A stretch of 64,000 bases of DNA, taken from Paulinella micropora. Taxonomy: Eukaryota > Cercozoa > Imbricatea > Euglyphida. Of the stretch, positions 27,791 to 39,324 are shown piece after piece. Each line of letters begins with the position of its first letter. Position 1 is the first letter of the stretch. The position numbers and the translations under genes are program-made. The stretch is taken from NCBI GenBank assembly GCA_009731375.1, contig BJOX01000369.1:162816-226815 (forward strand), read 5' to 3'. The notes under the pieces are model-generated. The model was not told the origin of the DNA. It did not search any database and worked only from the letters and a program-made list of their open reading frames with translations.

Positions 27791-28240
27791 GCAAATAGTG
27801 AGGCGGGTCATTTCTTCTTCTTCCTCTTCCTCTTCCTCTTCTTCTTCTTCTTCTTCTTCTTGTCCTTCTCCTCCTCCTCCTTCTCCTCCTTCTCCTCCTC
27901 CTCCTCCTCCTCCTTCTTCTTCTTCTTCTTCTTCTTCTTCTTCTTCTTCTCGTTCTCTTTCTCCTTCTCCTTCTTCTTCTTCTTCTTCTTCTCCTTCTCC
28001 TCCTTCTCCTTCTCCTCCTTCTCCTTCTCCTCCTTCTCCTTCTCCTCCTCCTCCTCCTCCTCCTCCTTCTTCTTCTTCTTCTTCTTCTTCTTCTTCTTCT
28101 TCTCCTTCTTCTTCTCCTTCTCCTTCTTCTTCTTCTTCTTCTTTTCTTCTTCTTTTTCTTCTCCTCCTCCTCGTCCTCCTCCTCCTCCTCCTCCTCCTTC
28201 TCCTTCTTCTTCTTCTTCTTCTTCTTCTTCTTCGTTTTAG
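27791..28240. repeat. ~440-bp polypyrimidine tract (CTT/CTC)n
   Basis: Nearly pure pyrimidine on the plus strand, alternating TTC and TCC blocks with rare G. It could form triplex DNA under superhelical stress. Confidence 0.95.
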
Positions 28241-28745
<505 letters not shown>

Positions 28746-28826
<81 letters not shown>

Positions 28827-28862
28827 CAGATAGATGCGAGATTGCAGCCTTAGACATATTCC

Positions 28863-28918
<56 letters not shown>

Positions 28919-28923
28919 CTGCA

Positions 28924-28975
<52 letters not shown>
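28746..28975. repeat. (GATA)n facing (TATC)n
   Basis: About 85 bp of GATA and 115 bp of TATC lie either side of a ~30-bp unique centre (28831-28862), so the two can fold into one long hairpin. Confidence 0.95.
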
Positions 28976-28976
<1 letters not shown>

Positions 28977-29215
28977 GGTTGACGAAATCAGAAGCTCCTT
29001 TTTTCTGACATTAGTCGATATCTCATCAGTTGATCTCATCACTTACTCCACGAAGTGAACCAACGCCACTTGAGGTGTCACTGACCCTCCCTTGGGCTTG
29101 ATGTTTTGAAATGGGTGCAATCTGTCGACAGACAGAGAATTAGGGGATGGTGTGGGTGTGCTGGGCCCGTGGTGGGGTGCCTTATGTGTGCCTAGCCATA
29201 CGCCTATGAGTCATA
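28976..29215 (-). repeat. 546-bp satellite fragment, reverse orientation
   Basis: The reverse complement matches about 6575-6826 (second half of the monomer), from the TTGACGAAATCAG end through CACTGACCCTCCCTTGGGC to the CCTAGCCATACGCC region. Confidence 0.9.
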
Positions 29216-29236
29216 TGCGTATCTATCTACGTGCAG

Positions 29237-29286
<50 letters not shown>

Positions 29287-29291
29287 CCTAC

Positions 29292-29355
<64 letters not shown>

Positions 29356-29440
29356 TTATCTATCTGCGTGCAGTACGTGACGTGTGAGATTGCATCCTTG
29401 CGAGTGTCAGTGGAGGGGCAGGTCGCTATCCATCTATCTG

Positions 29441-29494
<54 letters not shown>

Positions 29495-29660
29495 CATTCG
29501 ATCTATCTATCTATCCATCCATTCATCCATCCATTCATCCATCCATCCATCCATCCATCTATCTATTCATCTATCTATCTATCTAACTATCTATCTATCC
29601 ATTCATCCATGCATCCATCCATCCATCCATCCATCCATCCATCCATCCATCCATCCATCC

Positions 29661-29699
<39 letters not shown>

Positions 29700-29741
29700 C
29701 ATCCATCCATCTATCCATCTTTCTATCCATCTATCCATCTT

Positions 29742-29785
<44 letters not shown>

Positions 29786-29790
29786 CCTAC

Positions 29791-29854
<64 letters not shown>

Positions 29855-29939
29855 TTATCTATCTGCGTGCAGTACGTGACGTGTGAGATTGCATCCTTGC
29901 GAGTGTCAGTGGAGGGGCAGGTCGCTATCCATCTATCTG

Positions 29940-29993
<54 letters not shown>

Positions 29994-30159
29994 CATTCGA
30001 TCTATCTATCTATCCATCCATTCATCCATCCATTCATCCATCCATCCATCCATCCATCTATCTATTCATCTATCTATCTATCTAACTATCTATCTATCCA
30101 TTCATCCATGCATCCATCCATCCATCCATCCATCCATCCATCCATCCATCCATCCATCC

Positions 30160-30198
<39 letters not shown>

Positions 30199-30240
30199 CA
30201 TCCATCCATCTATCCATCTTTCTATCCATCTATCCATCTT

Positions 30241-30284
<44 letters not shown>

Positions 30285-30289
30285 CCTAC

Positions 30290-30346
<57 letters not shown>

Positions 30347-30411
30347 CATCTATCCATCCATTCATTCACTCATTCATCCATCCATCCATCCATCCATCCA
30401 TCCATCCATCC

Positions 30412-30450
<39 letters not shown>

Positions 30451-30593
30451 GATCTATCTATCTCTCTATCGATCTATCGATCTATCCATCCATCCATCCA
30501 TCCATCCATCCATCTATCCATCCATCCATCCATCCATCCATCCATCTATCCATCCATCTATCTATCTATCTATCTATCTATCTACCTACCTAC

Positions 30594-30632
<39 letters not shown>

Positions 30633-30681
30633 CCTACCTACCTACCTACCTACCTATCTATCTACCTGTCTATGTACCTAC

Positions 30682-30722
<41 letters not shown>

Positions 30723-30745
30723 CACCTACCTACCTACCTACCTAC

Positions 30746-30780
<35 letters not shown>

Positions 30781-30942
30781 CCTACCTACCTATCTATCTA
30801 TCTACCTGTCTATGTACCTACCTATCTATCTATCTATCTATCTATCTGTCTATCTATCTATCTATCTATCTATCTGTCTATCTATCTATCTATCTATCTA
30901 TCTACCTACCTACCTACCTACCTACCTGCCTGCCTACCTATC

Positions 30943-30990
<48 letters not shown>
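29216..30990. repeat. (TATC)n/(CCAT)n arrays with a 499-bp tandem duplication
   Basis: The spacer GACGTGTGAGATTGCATCC at about 29378 reappears at about 29877. The roughly 499 bp between, including every microsatellite interruption, is repeated essentially unchanged. The rest is TATC with CCAT and CCTA blocks to 30990; a second, shorter block repeat with CTACCTGTCTATGTACC lies at about 30660 and 30800. Confidence 0.9.
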
Positions 30991-30991
<1 letters not shown>

Positions 30992-31411
30992 GGTGTGGGT
31001 GTGCTGGGCCCGTGGTGGGGTGCCTTATGTGTGCCTAGCCATACGCCTATAAGTCACATGCCGAAATAGCGACGGGAAGCACAATCCTGTTCCCTCAGGG
31101 TGCCCTTTCTCGCTTGTGAGCCCGGAATAAAACCCACAGTGCTCTGTCGGTTTATACTAGACTGTCGAACAGTCTCAAAACTCCATCTGGTTACTGGGTC
31201 CTCTGTAATGGAGGTGGGAGCTCGTTCTGCAAGGGGCGCTTTATGGAACGAGCCCTGGCCCCGCCTGGTACCAGGAAGCTTTGGTATCGCCTGTATCAGT
31301 CCCTTCCGTGCAAACATCACGGCTTAGCTGGGCATCGGGTTAATACTTTACCCACAGACTTCCTTGGTTGACGAAATCAGAAGCTCCTTTTTTCTGACAT
31401 TAGTCGATATC
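30991..31411 (-). repeat. 546-bp satellite fragment, reverse orientation
   Basis: About 420 bp matches the reverse of 6226-6640 from the GTGGGTGTGCTGGGCCCG side to TAGTCGATATCTCA, flanked on both sides by TATC arrays. Confidence 0.9.
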
Positions 31412-33045
<1,634 letters not shown>

Positions 33046-33330
33046 CATACATACATGCACATACAAATATACTCAACCTCTCCCGCAAGAACGTTGCATA
33101 CTCTTTCAATTATTACAATAATATGTAAAATTTGACTGGTGGTAGCCTTCCGCATACAAACCAGACTGGTGGTAGCCTTCCGCACACACACCAGATTTGA
33201 AATATTTGGTGACGGCATTCCGCACGTACACCAGTTCGTATTTTCGGTGGCAGCCTTCCGCACGCACCGATAGTACGCGATAAGTGAATAAAGTCTACTA
33301 GACCTAACGTTCACGCTACAAGGCTCTATA
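33046..33330. repeat. ~40-bp degenerate tandem repeat (GGTGGTAGCCTTCCGCAC)
   Basis: Four units near 33138, 33167, 33205 and 33248 share GGTGGTAGCCTTCCGCAC-type sequence and ACACCAG. Flanks are unique. Confidence 0.75.
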
Positions 33331-33505
33331 ACCTGTGAGACTAACTTAATAATCTGCCGTATACTTGCTGTCCTACAGTAGAAATGTTATTGAGAAAGGG
33401 CGCCAAGGGAACGGCCCGATTATATACTAGGCCGGACATACGTAATGGCTCTAACGACACACATTACATATGCCGGCCCATACTGACTATCCTGTTAATT
33501 ATATT
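33331..33505. other. Unique sequence, nothing recognised
   Basis: Mixed sequence with no open frame of note. Confidence 0.4.
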
Positions 33506-33579
33506 AATAGGTCTAACATGAAATTGATGCAATATTAATATTTCAAAAAATCAATGTTAATATTGAAATTTATGAAATA
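33506..33579. repeat. Single unit of AT-rich ATTGAAATTGATGCAATATT repeat
   Basis: The sequence matches units of the array at 53006-53420 and directly abuts the MITE at 33580. Confidence 0.7.
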
Positions 33580-33835
33580 TTATTGCTGTTGACATTCAAG
33601 ACAACAAAAAAAATTGATTTTTCTGTTTTGGTTGGAATTTCAGTTTTGGTTGGAATTTTGATTTTGGGTGAAAATTTGAATTTTTCAAATTAACGGCTAT
33701 ATTCGTGAAATGTTACCGTTAAATTTGAAAATTTGAATTTTTGTCACAAAAATGAAAAACTGTCACAAAAATGAAAATCTGACACAAAAATGAAAAACTA
33801 ATTTTTGTTGTTGTCTTGAATGTCAACAGCAATAA
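33580..33835. mobile_element. MITE-like inverted-repeat element, copy 3 (divergent)
   Basis: The ends TTATTGCTGTTGACATTCAA and its reverse complement match over about 28 bp and enclose about 200 bp of AT-rich, non-coding DNA. The terminal pattern (TTATT-CTGT-GACATTCAAG) is shared with the two elements at 62671-63298, with substitutions. The right end is immediately followed by an N gap, so target duplication cannot be tested. The superfamily is unknown because no transposase is present. Confidence 0.7.
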
Positions 33836-33951
33836 NNNNNNNNNNNNNNNNNNNNNNNNNNNNNNNNNNNNNNNNNNNNNNNNNNNNNNNNNNNNNNNNN
33901 NNNNNNNNNNNNNNNNNNNNNNNNNNNNNNNNNNNNNNNNNNNNNNNNNNN
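33836..33951. other. Assembly gap (116 N)
   Basis: Unsequenced. Confidence 1.
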
Positions 33952-34559
33952 CGTGTGGGCTCCAAACCTGCGCATAACCCCACGGCGAGAGGGGGCGAAT
34001 CCGAAGACCGACCCATCGCACTAGGGAATGACACTTGGAAGAGCACGACTGGCCGCACACATGTAGACGACTTCTGTATGATGTTGTCATAGCAGCCGGG
34101 GGTTTTATGTAAAGGTTTGAAAAGAGTATTATGTATATCGGTCTTTAGCTCCGTCTGGATCCGCTTGGGTCCACTGGTCTCTCCTTGATCTTGAGTTCCG
34201 TCTTGATCCGCCTGGGTCTCCTGATATCCTCTCGATCGAAATATCCTCTGGTAGCTTGAATTTTTTTTTTCTTTTTTTTTTTTTTTTTGAGCTTGTTTAT
34301 CGGTCCCTTGAATTTTTTTTTTTTTTTTATTCTTTATGGTATGCAGCAGTTTTTCCGCCGAGTCTTGCGTGTCTAGTGTGTTGGTCCGTATGTTGGTCCT
34401 GTCCCCTTACCACCGGTTTAGTTTATTGGATGCTCTTATCGGTTTAGTAAGGTAGGGAGACTAGGTCTAGATCTTGTTTCCTTGACGGTATCTTATTAAT
34501 TCTACCCGGTGATTATCCTTACTTTCTTTTGGATTATATGCGTGCCCTTTAATATAGGT
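33952..34559. other. Unique T-rich DNA, no gene recognised
   Basis: Two ~45-bp related units (TCCGTCTGGATCCGC and TCCGTCTTGATCCGC) lie near 34151 and 34198. Two GCTTGAATTT plus poly-T copies lie at 34254 and 34300. On the minus strand, 33952-34040 has weak A/B-box-like words but no convincing tRNA fold. Confidence 0.4.
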
Positions 34560-34895
<336 letters not shown>

Positions 34896-35592
34896 TTACG
34901 TTGGGCATGTATGGAGAAATTGCCATACTTTCAGGATATGATCGTGGCAAAGGTCGGTGAGTTCTTGATAGACCGCTCTTGCCTGGGCACTAGAGAAAAG
35001 ATCCTTGATCAGCTTGAATCCTGTTGATGGGATATACCCTCTGGCTCCCATAGCAAGCATGAGGAGTTGGGGTTCGCAGCGGCCTTGGGAGCTTAGCTTG
35101 AGATCATGTATTTTTTCCATATATTTGTGGTATCTATGTTCGTAAATGGCTCTGGGGTTATATCCGTGTGGTGTTGTTGATTGCCAGGGCTCAAACGGCC
35201 AGCTGACTGGTGGGTCCTCTCCGCGGGGGGAGGTTGGGTCTTGGAAGTTGAAGGGTGGTTGGATTCTCAGCCCGTGTTCGTCCCATAATCGTCTGGTGTT
35301 ACTGCTTGTTGTCATTGCATATATTGATTGATCTAATCGAATAAGCCATTCGTCGGATCGAGATGTTGCTTCTACTAGGTAAATATTTGGTGATGTCGGT
35401 GATGGGATAAGGAGGTCTGGTTTCCATGATTCCCCTTCTTCACGTAGATCATCGGCCAGGCGTGCGGCTGGATGGGTCCGTGTTGTCCGACATGTATGCC
35501 CTCGCTCACCTAAGCGGGTCCATGCCAGGTTTATGTTGTGGGTGGTTGAGAGGTGGTTGCTTTGCCTTCCTCTGCGATGAGGATCATATGAT
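34896..35592 (-). CDS. Restriction-like endonuclease (RLE), C-terminus of LINE polyprotein
   Basis: This frame opens near 35592, just past the stop of the preceding frame, and ends with TAA-side sequence at 34896. It reads KPDLLIP (Asp codon 35415-35417), then YLVEAT (Glu codon 35370-35372), with 14 residues between. That is the PD...D/E spacing of the endonuclease of R2-type LINEs. A later HRYHKYMEKI and a GARGYIP stretch resemble the conserved K-Y and downstream motifs of that family. The enzyme would nick target DNA to prime reverse transcription. The second acidic residue is Glu rather than the usual Asp. It is separated from the RT frame by two frame changes, so it is not contiguous in this copy. 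Confidence 0.75.
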
Positions 35593-35961
35593 GTGGTTGG
35601 TCTCAGGCGGGATGTTCGGATCGATGCTCAGATGTTTATTGAGGATCGCACGTGATGCGGAGTGTCTGGCATTGATGGCGTTGATAAGTTCCTGGGGGTG
35701 TGGGGGGTCTGTGCTGGTCATGAAATGTTCGATGGACCCCACGTGGTCGCAGTATGGGAAGGTGCCGTCTGTTTTATTTTTTGTGCGGACACTTTTCATA
35801 GCTGGGGTATCCCAGGCATTGAGTTGGCACATCAAGATGACTTTGATTTCCCAGTCCTCTCGCCTTGTCCCTGGGCCTAGGTATTTGCTGGAGATGTGCT
35901 GTGTCTCCCCTCTCATTTCAGCAGCCGGTCCCCACTTCAGTGCAAACCTAGGAGCGACCAT
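35584..35961 (-). CDS. LINE polyprotein linker with degenerate zinc finger
   Basis: A 125-codon frame overlaps the end of the RT frame. It contains PYCDHVGSIEHF followed by a region ending INARHSASRAIL. In RLE-type LINEs a CCHC finger plus an Arg-His word sits between RT and endonuclease, and position and order match. Only one Cys and the His are clear: the first Cys is replaced by Phe and no last Cys is seen at the expected place, so metal binding is probably lost in this copy. The frame begins by overlapping the RT frame rather than at a true start. Confidence 0.65.
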   Translation of the reverse strand: MVAPRFALKWGPAAEMRGETQHISSKYLGPGTRREDWEIKVILMCQLNAWDTPAMKSVRTKNKTDGTFPYCDHVGSIEHFMTSTDPPHPQELINAINARHSASRAILNKHLSIDPNIPPETNHII

Positions 35962-38809
35962 TGCTTTCCCAAGGTTGGTGCTGACCCTGTGTTGAAGCGA
36001 CCATAGGTTCCTGGTCCGTATGTCTGCTTTGGCTCGTAGTATCGCTTGTCGACAGGGTTATTTTCCCCGTAAAACGGTGCTGGACTGTAATAACGTATTG
36101 AGAGTGGAGCCTTCCACTGTTGTTCTCTGTTGCGTTTCCGCTGTTGTCATGACGTAGTTGTATTCCTATCCCCAGATCTCGGCAACTTCCTATCCATTCT
36201 AGTCCTAGGTATCCTTGGTATCTTCTTTGTTCTAGGAGGTGTTCATGTAAATACCAATCTAGGAAAGGTTGGTTCCGCACGGGGGGCTGGGGATTGTTCA
36301 CTTTGATGTCTTTGCACGGGATGTGTGCTGGTTGCAGGGTTCTAATCGATTGTTGGTAATAGGCTCTCCCTGGTGGTGGGTATTCGTTTGGGTCCTGGTC
36401 GTCCGGGTGCCATCCCATAGCATCCGGGAGACGTGCGGTCTGGAGGTAAGCTGGGGGGATATTAAGGGCTTGGATGCGTTGAATGAGGTTATGTACTTGG
36501 GCCTCCTGGTCTGTTTTTTGGGTCTTCATTTCCCGGGGGGGCCTGTTATGCTGGGCGTCCGGGGTATGTGCGTTATGGATGGCCGTGGTCGTAGGGGGTT
36601 GGTCCGAGGGCGGTCTGCGGGGGTTGCATTCTTCGGTACGGTCGTGTTGTGGCGCGAAGACATCTTGCAGCAGACGCAGATGGGAGTGTACTGCGATCTG
36701 GGTAGCCCGGTCGTGCGACGTTATTCCCCACAGGAAAACCGTGGCCATTCGCAGGTTTGCTGCCCTATCCTTGAATCGTGGGAGGCCAAAGCCTCCGCAT
36801 TTGCCTCGTGGTCCGTAGAGGAAAGCGTTGGGGATGTCTGTTTGTTTCATCTTTAAGGTGTTCCGGAAACATTCTCGATAGTATTTATCCATTGTGTCGG
36901 CTTCCTCCTCCGTGAGTGTCGTCCATCCTAGTGGAAAATCCGCTGTGCCAGGCACCAGGTCCCGTAGGGCTTCTCGTCGTCGGGGATTGGTGATGTTTAG
37001 GCCTAGTGCCACCTGGGTTGCCATGAGGAGATTGGCCATGATCTCGTTCACTTGGGGTTTGTGGTCATTGAGGCCGGATGTGAAGAGTCCTAGTGATCGG
37101 AATTTAGTATATTTGGTTAGGCTGGGGATGGGCACCCCATCCCGGTCAGTGAGACCTACGTCAAAGTCTTCTGTGGCTCCTGATGGGTGAACCATGATTC
37201 CTAGTGTAAAGCTCTTAGCAGTCGCTGTGAGAAATCCTGTGCCATGGAGTTGATCTTGGGATTTGTGGAACTCCTCCCGGGCGGCTTCAATGTACTGATC
37301 CTTGGTTCCTGGTCCTCCATGCGCATGCCATTCGTCATCCGCGAATGTATGTTGGGATTGGATTGTGACTTCCATGTTTGTGAGGGTCCTGCCTCGTAGT
37401 GCTGGCCATGAATTAAATTGGCGGCCGGCCCCGTAGAATTGGTATCCGGGGGAGTATGATGTGGAAGATGGTCCGTTCCGGAGGCGTTTTCGGTATTCGT
37501 TGGTGACCGAGAATAACGTCGGGCTGATCGGGCTGCCTTGTGCGGTGCCTCGGCCTCGATATATGGGTTCTCCCGAGGCCTGGGTCCCATCCGGTCCTCG
37601 AGTATGGATGGTCGCTCCCTTGTAAAGGTGATGGACGAATGCGAAGAGTTCCGGGAATTCGTGTGGTGATGCGGCAATTGCTGTCAGTGCATCGTGTATG
37701 ACAGGTAGTTCTACCGAGTCAAAAGCCTTTTCTACATCCACAGCCGTTAGGATCAGGGTGTGCGTCTTTCCTGTGACCGCCGCTGCGTGGTGAACATCGT
37801 GAATGATGAGACGTAACGTCAGGTTAGCTTCGTCCGCCCCCGAGATTCGGGGGCAGTTGGCTTTGGCGGTTTTGCTGACGCTGCCTACATCTAACATGAG
37901 GGTGCGTAGGCGGAGATCCACCATTTTAGCGTATAGGTTCATTATGGCTTTGGAGATCATGATAGGTCTCCAGTCCTTCGGATCAGCCCCCGTCCCCTTC
38001 TCTTTCCATAATTGGACAAGCTGGGTGGCTTTCCATTCTGTGGGTATGACTCCTTCCCTCCAGCATTTGTTAAAGTATTGTAGGATATATGCTTGGCCGG
38101 GTCCAGAAAGTATTTTCAGTGCAGCCGGTGGGACTTGATCCAATCCTGCTGAGGTCCCTTTCTTGCTCTGTATCGCTGCTTTTAGTTCCTCCATGGAGAA
38201 GTCCCGGCGTGCTTCTTGGATGGCTTGTGACCTCTCCGGGTATGTAGTTAAGTTGGAGGGGATACGCGTCAGGATCCGTGTATATCCTCCCGGGATGTTG
38301 AGGCGGTAGCCTGGAGAGGGAATATGTTGGTGTAGGGTCTGTGTGTGGTCCCCAGGATGTGTTCGGGCCCAGTCGTCTATCAAGTGGTGGATGGGTAGGA
38401 GTGCTGCTTCCTTGGCCAACCGGTCGCATACCTCGTTTAGGCAATGTTGCCATTTGAAGCTATTCTCCACACGGGATGCGATCCACTGGATGTGTAGGTG
38501 GCCCATCTCGATCTTATATCTAGCTATTGCGTCCCATAAGATTGGCTGCGGCCTTTCCGGGAAAAGTTTTTGGTACTCGGATTCCAGGGGCAGTCTGCGA
38601 GTCCCTTGTAATCGGTGAACGCATAGCTCTGCTGGGGGCGCCATCCGCTGGTACGGACGTAATGAAGGGCCATAGCCATCCCTCCGACTTCTTGATGTGC
38701 GCTGGTGGTCGGGTTGGCATGGGATCCATATATGGCGATAATGGCTTCTTGGTGAATCAGGATGGCCCGAACCCTCCCGCATTGCCCAAGTTTGGGAAGC
38801 TAGACCCAT
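35948..38809 (-). CDS. Reverse transcriptase with end of RNase H (LINE pol)
   Basis: A 953-codon open frame. Residues 100-135 are the last part of RNase H (IQWIAS, then NEVCDRLAKEA). Residues about 200-300 match RT0/1 of LINEs (GLDQVPPAAL, WRPIM). Motif A is AVDVEKAFDSV (Asp358), motif B is RGRGTAQGSPISP (around 418-430) and motif C is FADD (489-492), so the catalytic aspartates are kept. KYTKFRSLGLF further on fits the RT palm/thumb. A GGFGLPRF word occurs in the thumb/linker region. It copies element RNA into DNA at the nicked target. Codons 1-60 are probably out of the true frame: the domain upstream continues in two other frames. Confidence 0.9.
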   Translation of the reverse strand: MGLASQTWAMREGSGHPDSPRSHYRHIWIPCQPDHQRTSRSRRDGYGPSLRPYQRMAPPAELCVHRLQGTRRLPLESEYQKLFPERPQPILWDAIARYKIEMGHLHIQWIASRVENSFKWQHCLNEVCDRLAKEAALLPIHHLIDDWARTHPGDHTQTLHQHIPSPGYRLNIPGGYTRILTRIPSNLTTYPERSQAIQEARRDFSMEELKAAIQSKKGTSAGLDQVPPAALKILSGPGQAYILQYFNKCWREGVIPTEWKATQLVQLWKEKGTGADPKDWRPIMISKAIMNLYAKMVDLRLRTLMLDVGSVSKTAKANCPRISGADEANLTLRLIIHDVHHAAAVTGKTHTLILTAVDVEKAFDSVELPVIHDALTAIAASPHEFPELFAFVHHLYKGATIHTRGPDGTQASGEPIYRGRGTAQGSPISPTLFSVTNEYRKRLRNGPSSTSYSPGYQFYGAGRQFNSWPALRGRTLTNMEVTIQSQHTFADDEWHAHGGPGTKDQYIEAAREEFHKSQDQLHGTGFLTATAKSFTLGIMVHPSGATEDFDVGLTDRDGVPIPSLTKYTKFRSLGLFTSGLNDHKPQVNEIMANLLMATQVALGLNITNPRRREALRDLVPGTADFPLGWTTLTEEEADTMDKYYRECFRNTLKMKQTDIPNAFLYGPRGKCGGFGLPRFKDRAANLRMATVFLWGITSHDRATQIAVHSHLRLLQDVFAPQHDRTEECNPRRPPSDQPPTTTAIHNAHTPDAQHNRPPREMKTQKTDQEAQVHNLIQRIQALNIPPAYLQTARLPDAMGWHPDDQDPNEYPPPGRAYYQQSIRTLQPAHIPCKDIKVNNPQPPVRNQPFLDWYLHEHLLEQRRYQGYLGLEWIGSCRDLGIGIQLRHDNSGNATENNSGRLHSQYVITVQHRFTGKITLSTSDTTSQSRHTDQEPMVASTQGQHQPWESNGRS

Positions 38810-38830
38810 CTACGTGTATTATCGCCGTGG
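38400..38830 (-). pseudogene. RNase H domain upstream of RT, split over three frames
   Basis: All four acidic catalytic positions can be read, but in different frames: HVDGSS (Asp codon at about 38808-38810), QEVGGMAMAL (Glu codon 38689-38691), FTDYKG (Asp codon 38611-38613) and NEVCDRLAKEA (about 38423-38455). Frame changes fall near 38770 and near 38600-38640. The spacing fits a ~130-residue RNase H type 1. It would degrade the RNA strand during or after reverse transcription. In the LINE clades I know RNase H lies after the RT; here it lies before it. Confidence 0.8.
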
Positions 38831-39281
38831 TACTCCTGTCTATGGCATCCCGTATGGTTCCGGGGTGATCCCGTGCCGGTGGGTCTGCCTGGACCTTGGG
38901 AATTAGGGTGTCGATATGGTGTTTGTCCCTAAGATTCCGGGGGAGTTTGTGCAATAGAAGTGCTACCGCACCGCTGGGGAGTATTTGAAACACGGTCCTG
39001 GGGTCTCTGGGCGTTCTCTGCCATATTCGTGTACAGAGGTAGGCGTTTGTCCGGATCCCTTCTGTCCCGCCACCCAGTTCCCGGAGGATATGGACTATGC
39101 ACATCGGGTCGGGTGCTGGGTACAGGGACCATGTTCTCCTTGGTGGTCGTGGTTTGGGTACTCGGGCTGTACCGTACTGGTCCCAGTGGCGGTGGTGATA
39201 TGTTAGGTTGTGGAGGATTTGGGAGTCCCTTCCCGCGTCGGTGACTTGTTTGTTGTGTATTCGATGATTCAATTGGTCCAC
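38757..39281 (-). CDS. LINE polyprotein segment leading into RNase H
   Basis: A 174-codon frame whose last ~25 residues are the first strand of RNase H (AIIHVDGSS, NAGGFG). The preceding ~150 residues have no recognised domain. It links to the 1020-codon frame upstream by a frame change near 39300. Confidence 0.65.
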   Translation of the reverse strand: MDQLNHRIHNKQVTDAGRDSQILHNLTYHHRHWDQYGTARVPKPRPPRRTWSLYPAPDPMCIVHILRELGGGTEGIRTNAYLCTRIWQRTPRDPRTVFQILPSGAVALLLHKLPRNLRDKHHIDTLIPKVQADPPARDHPGTIRDAIDRSTTAIIHVDGSSFPNLGNAGGFGPS

Positions 39282-39324
39282 TGGGGCTGGTCAATGTGGC
39301 GTAGGTGCTCATCCCAGGAATCCC

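Noticed and set aside
33952-34060. A second tRNA-like head on the minus strand
   Set aside because: The B-box-like word deviates at several positions, no acceptor pairing was found, and an N gap removes one side.
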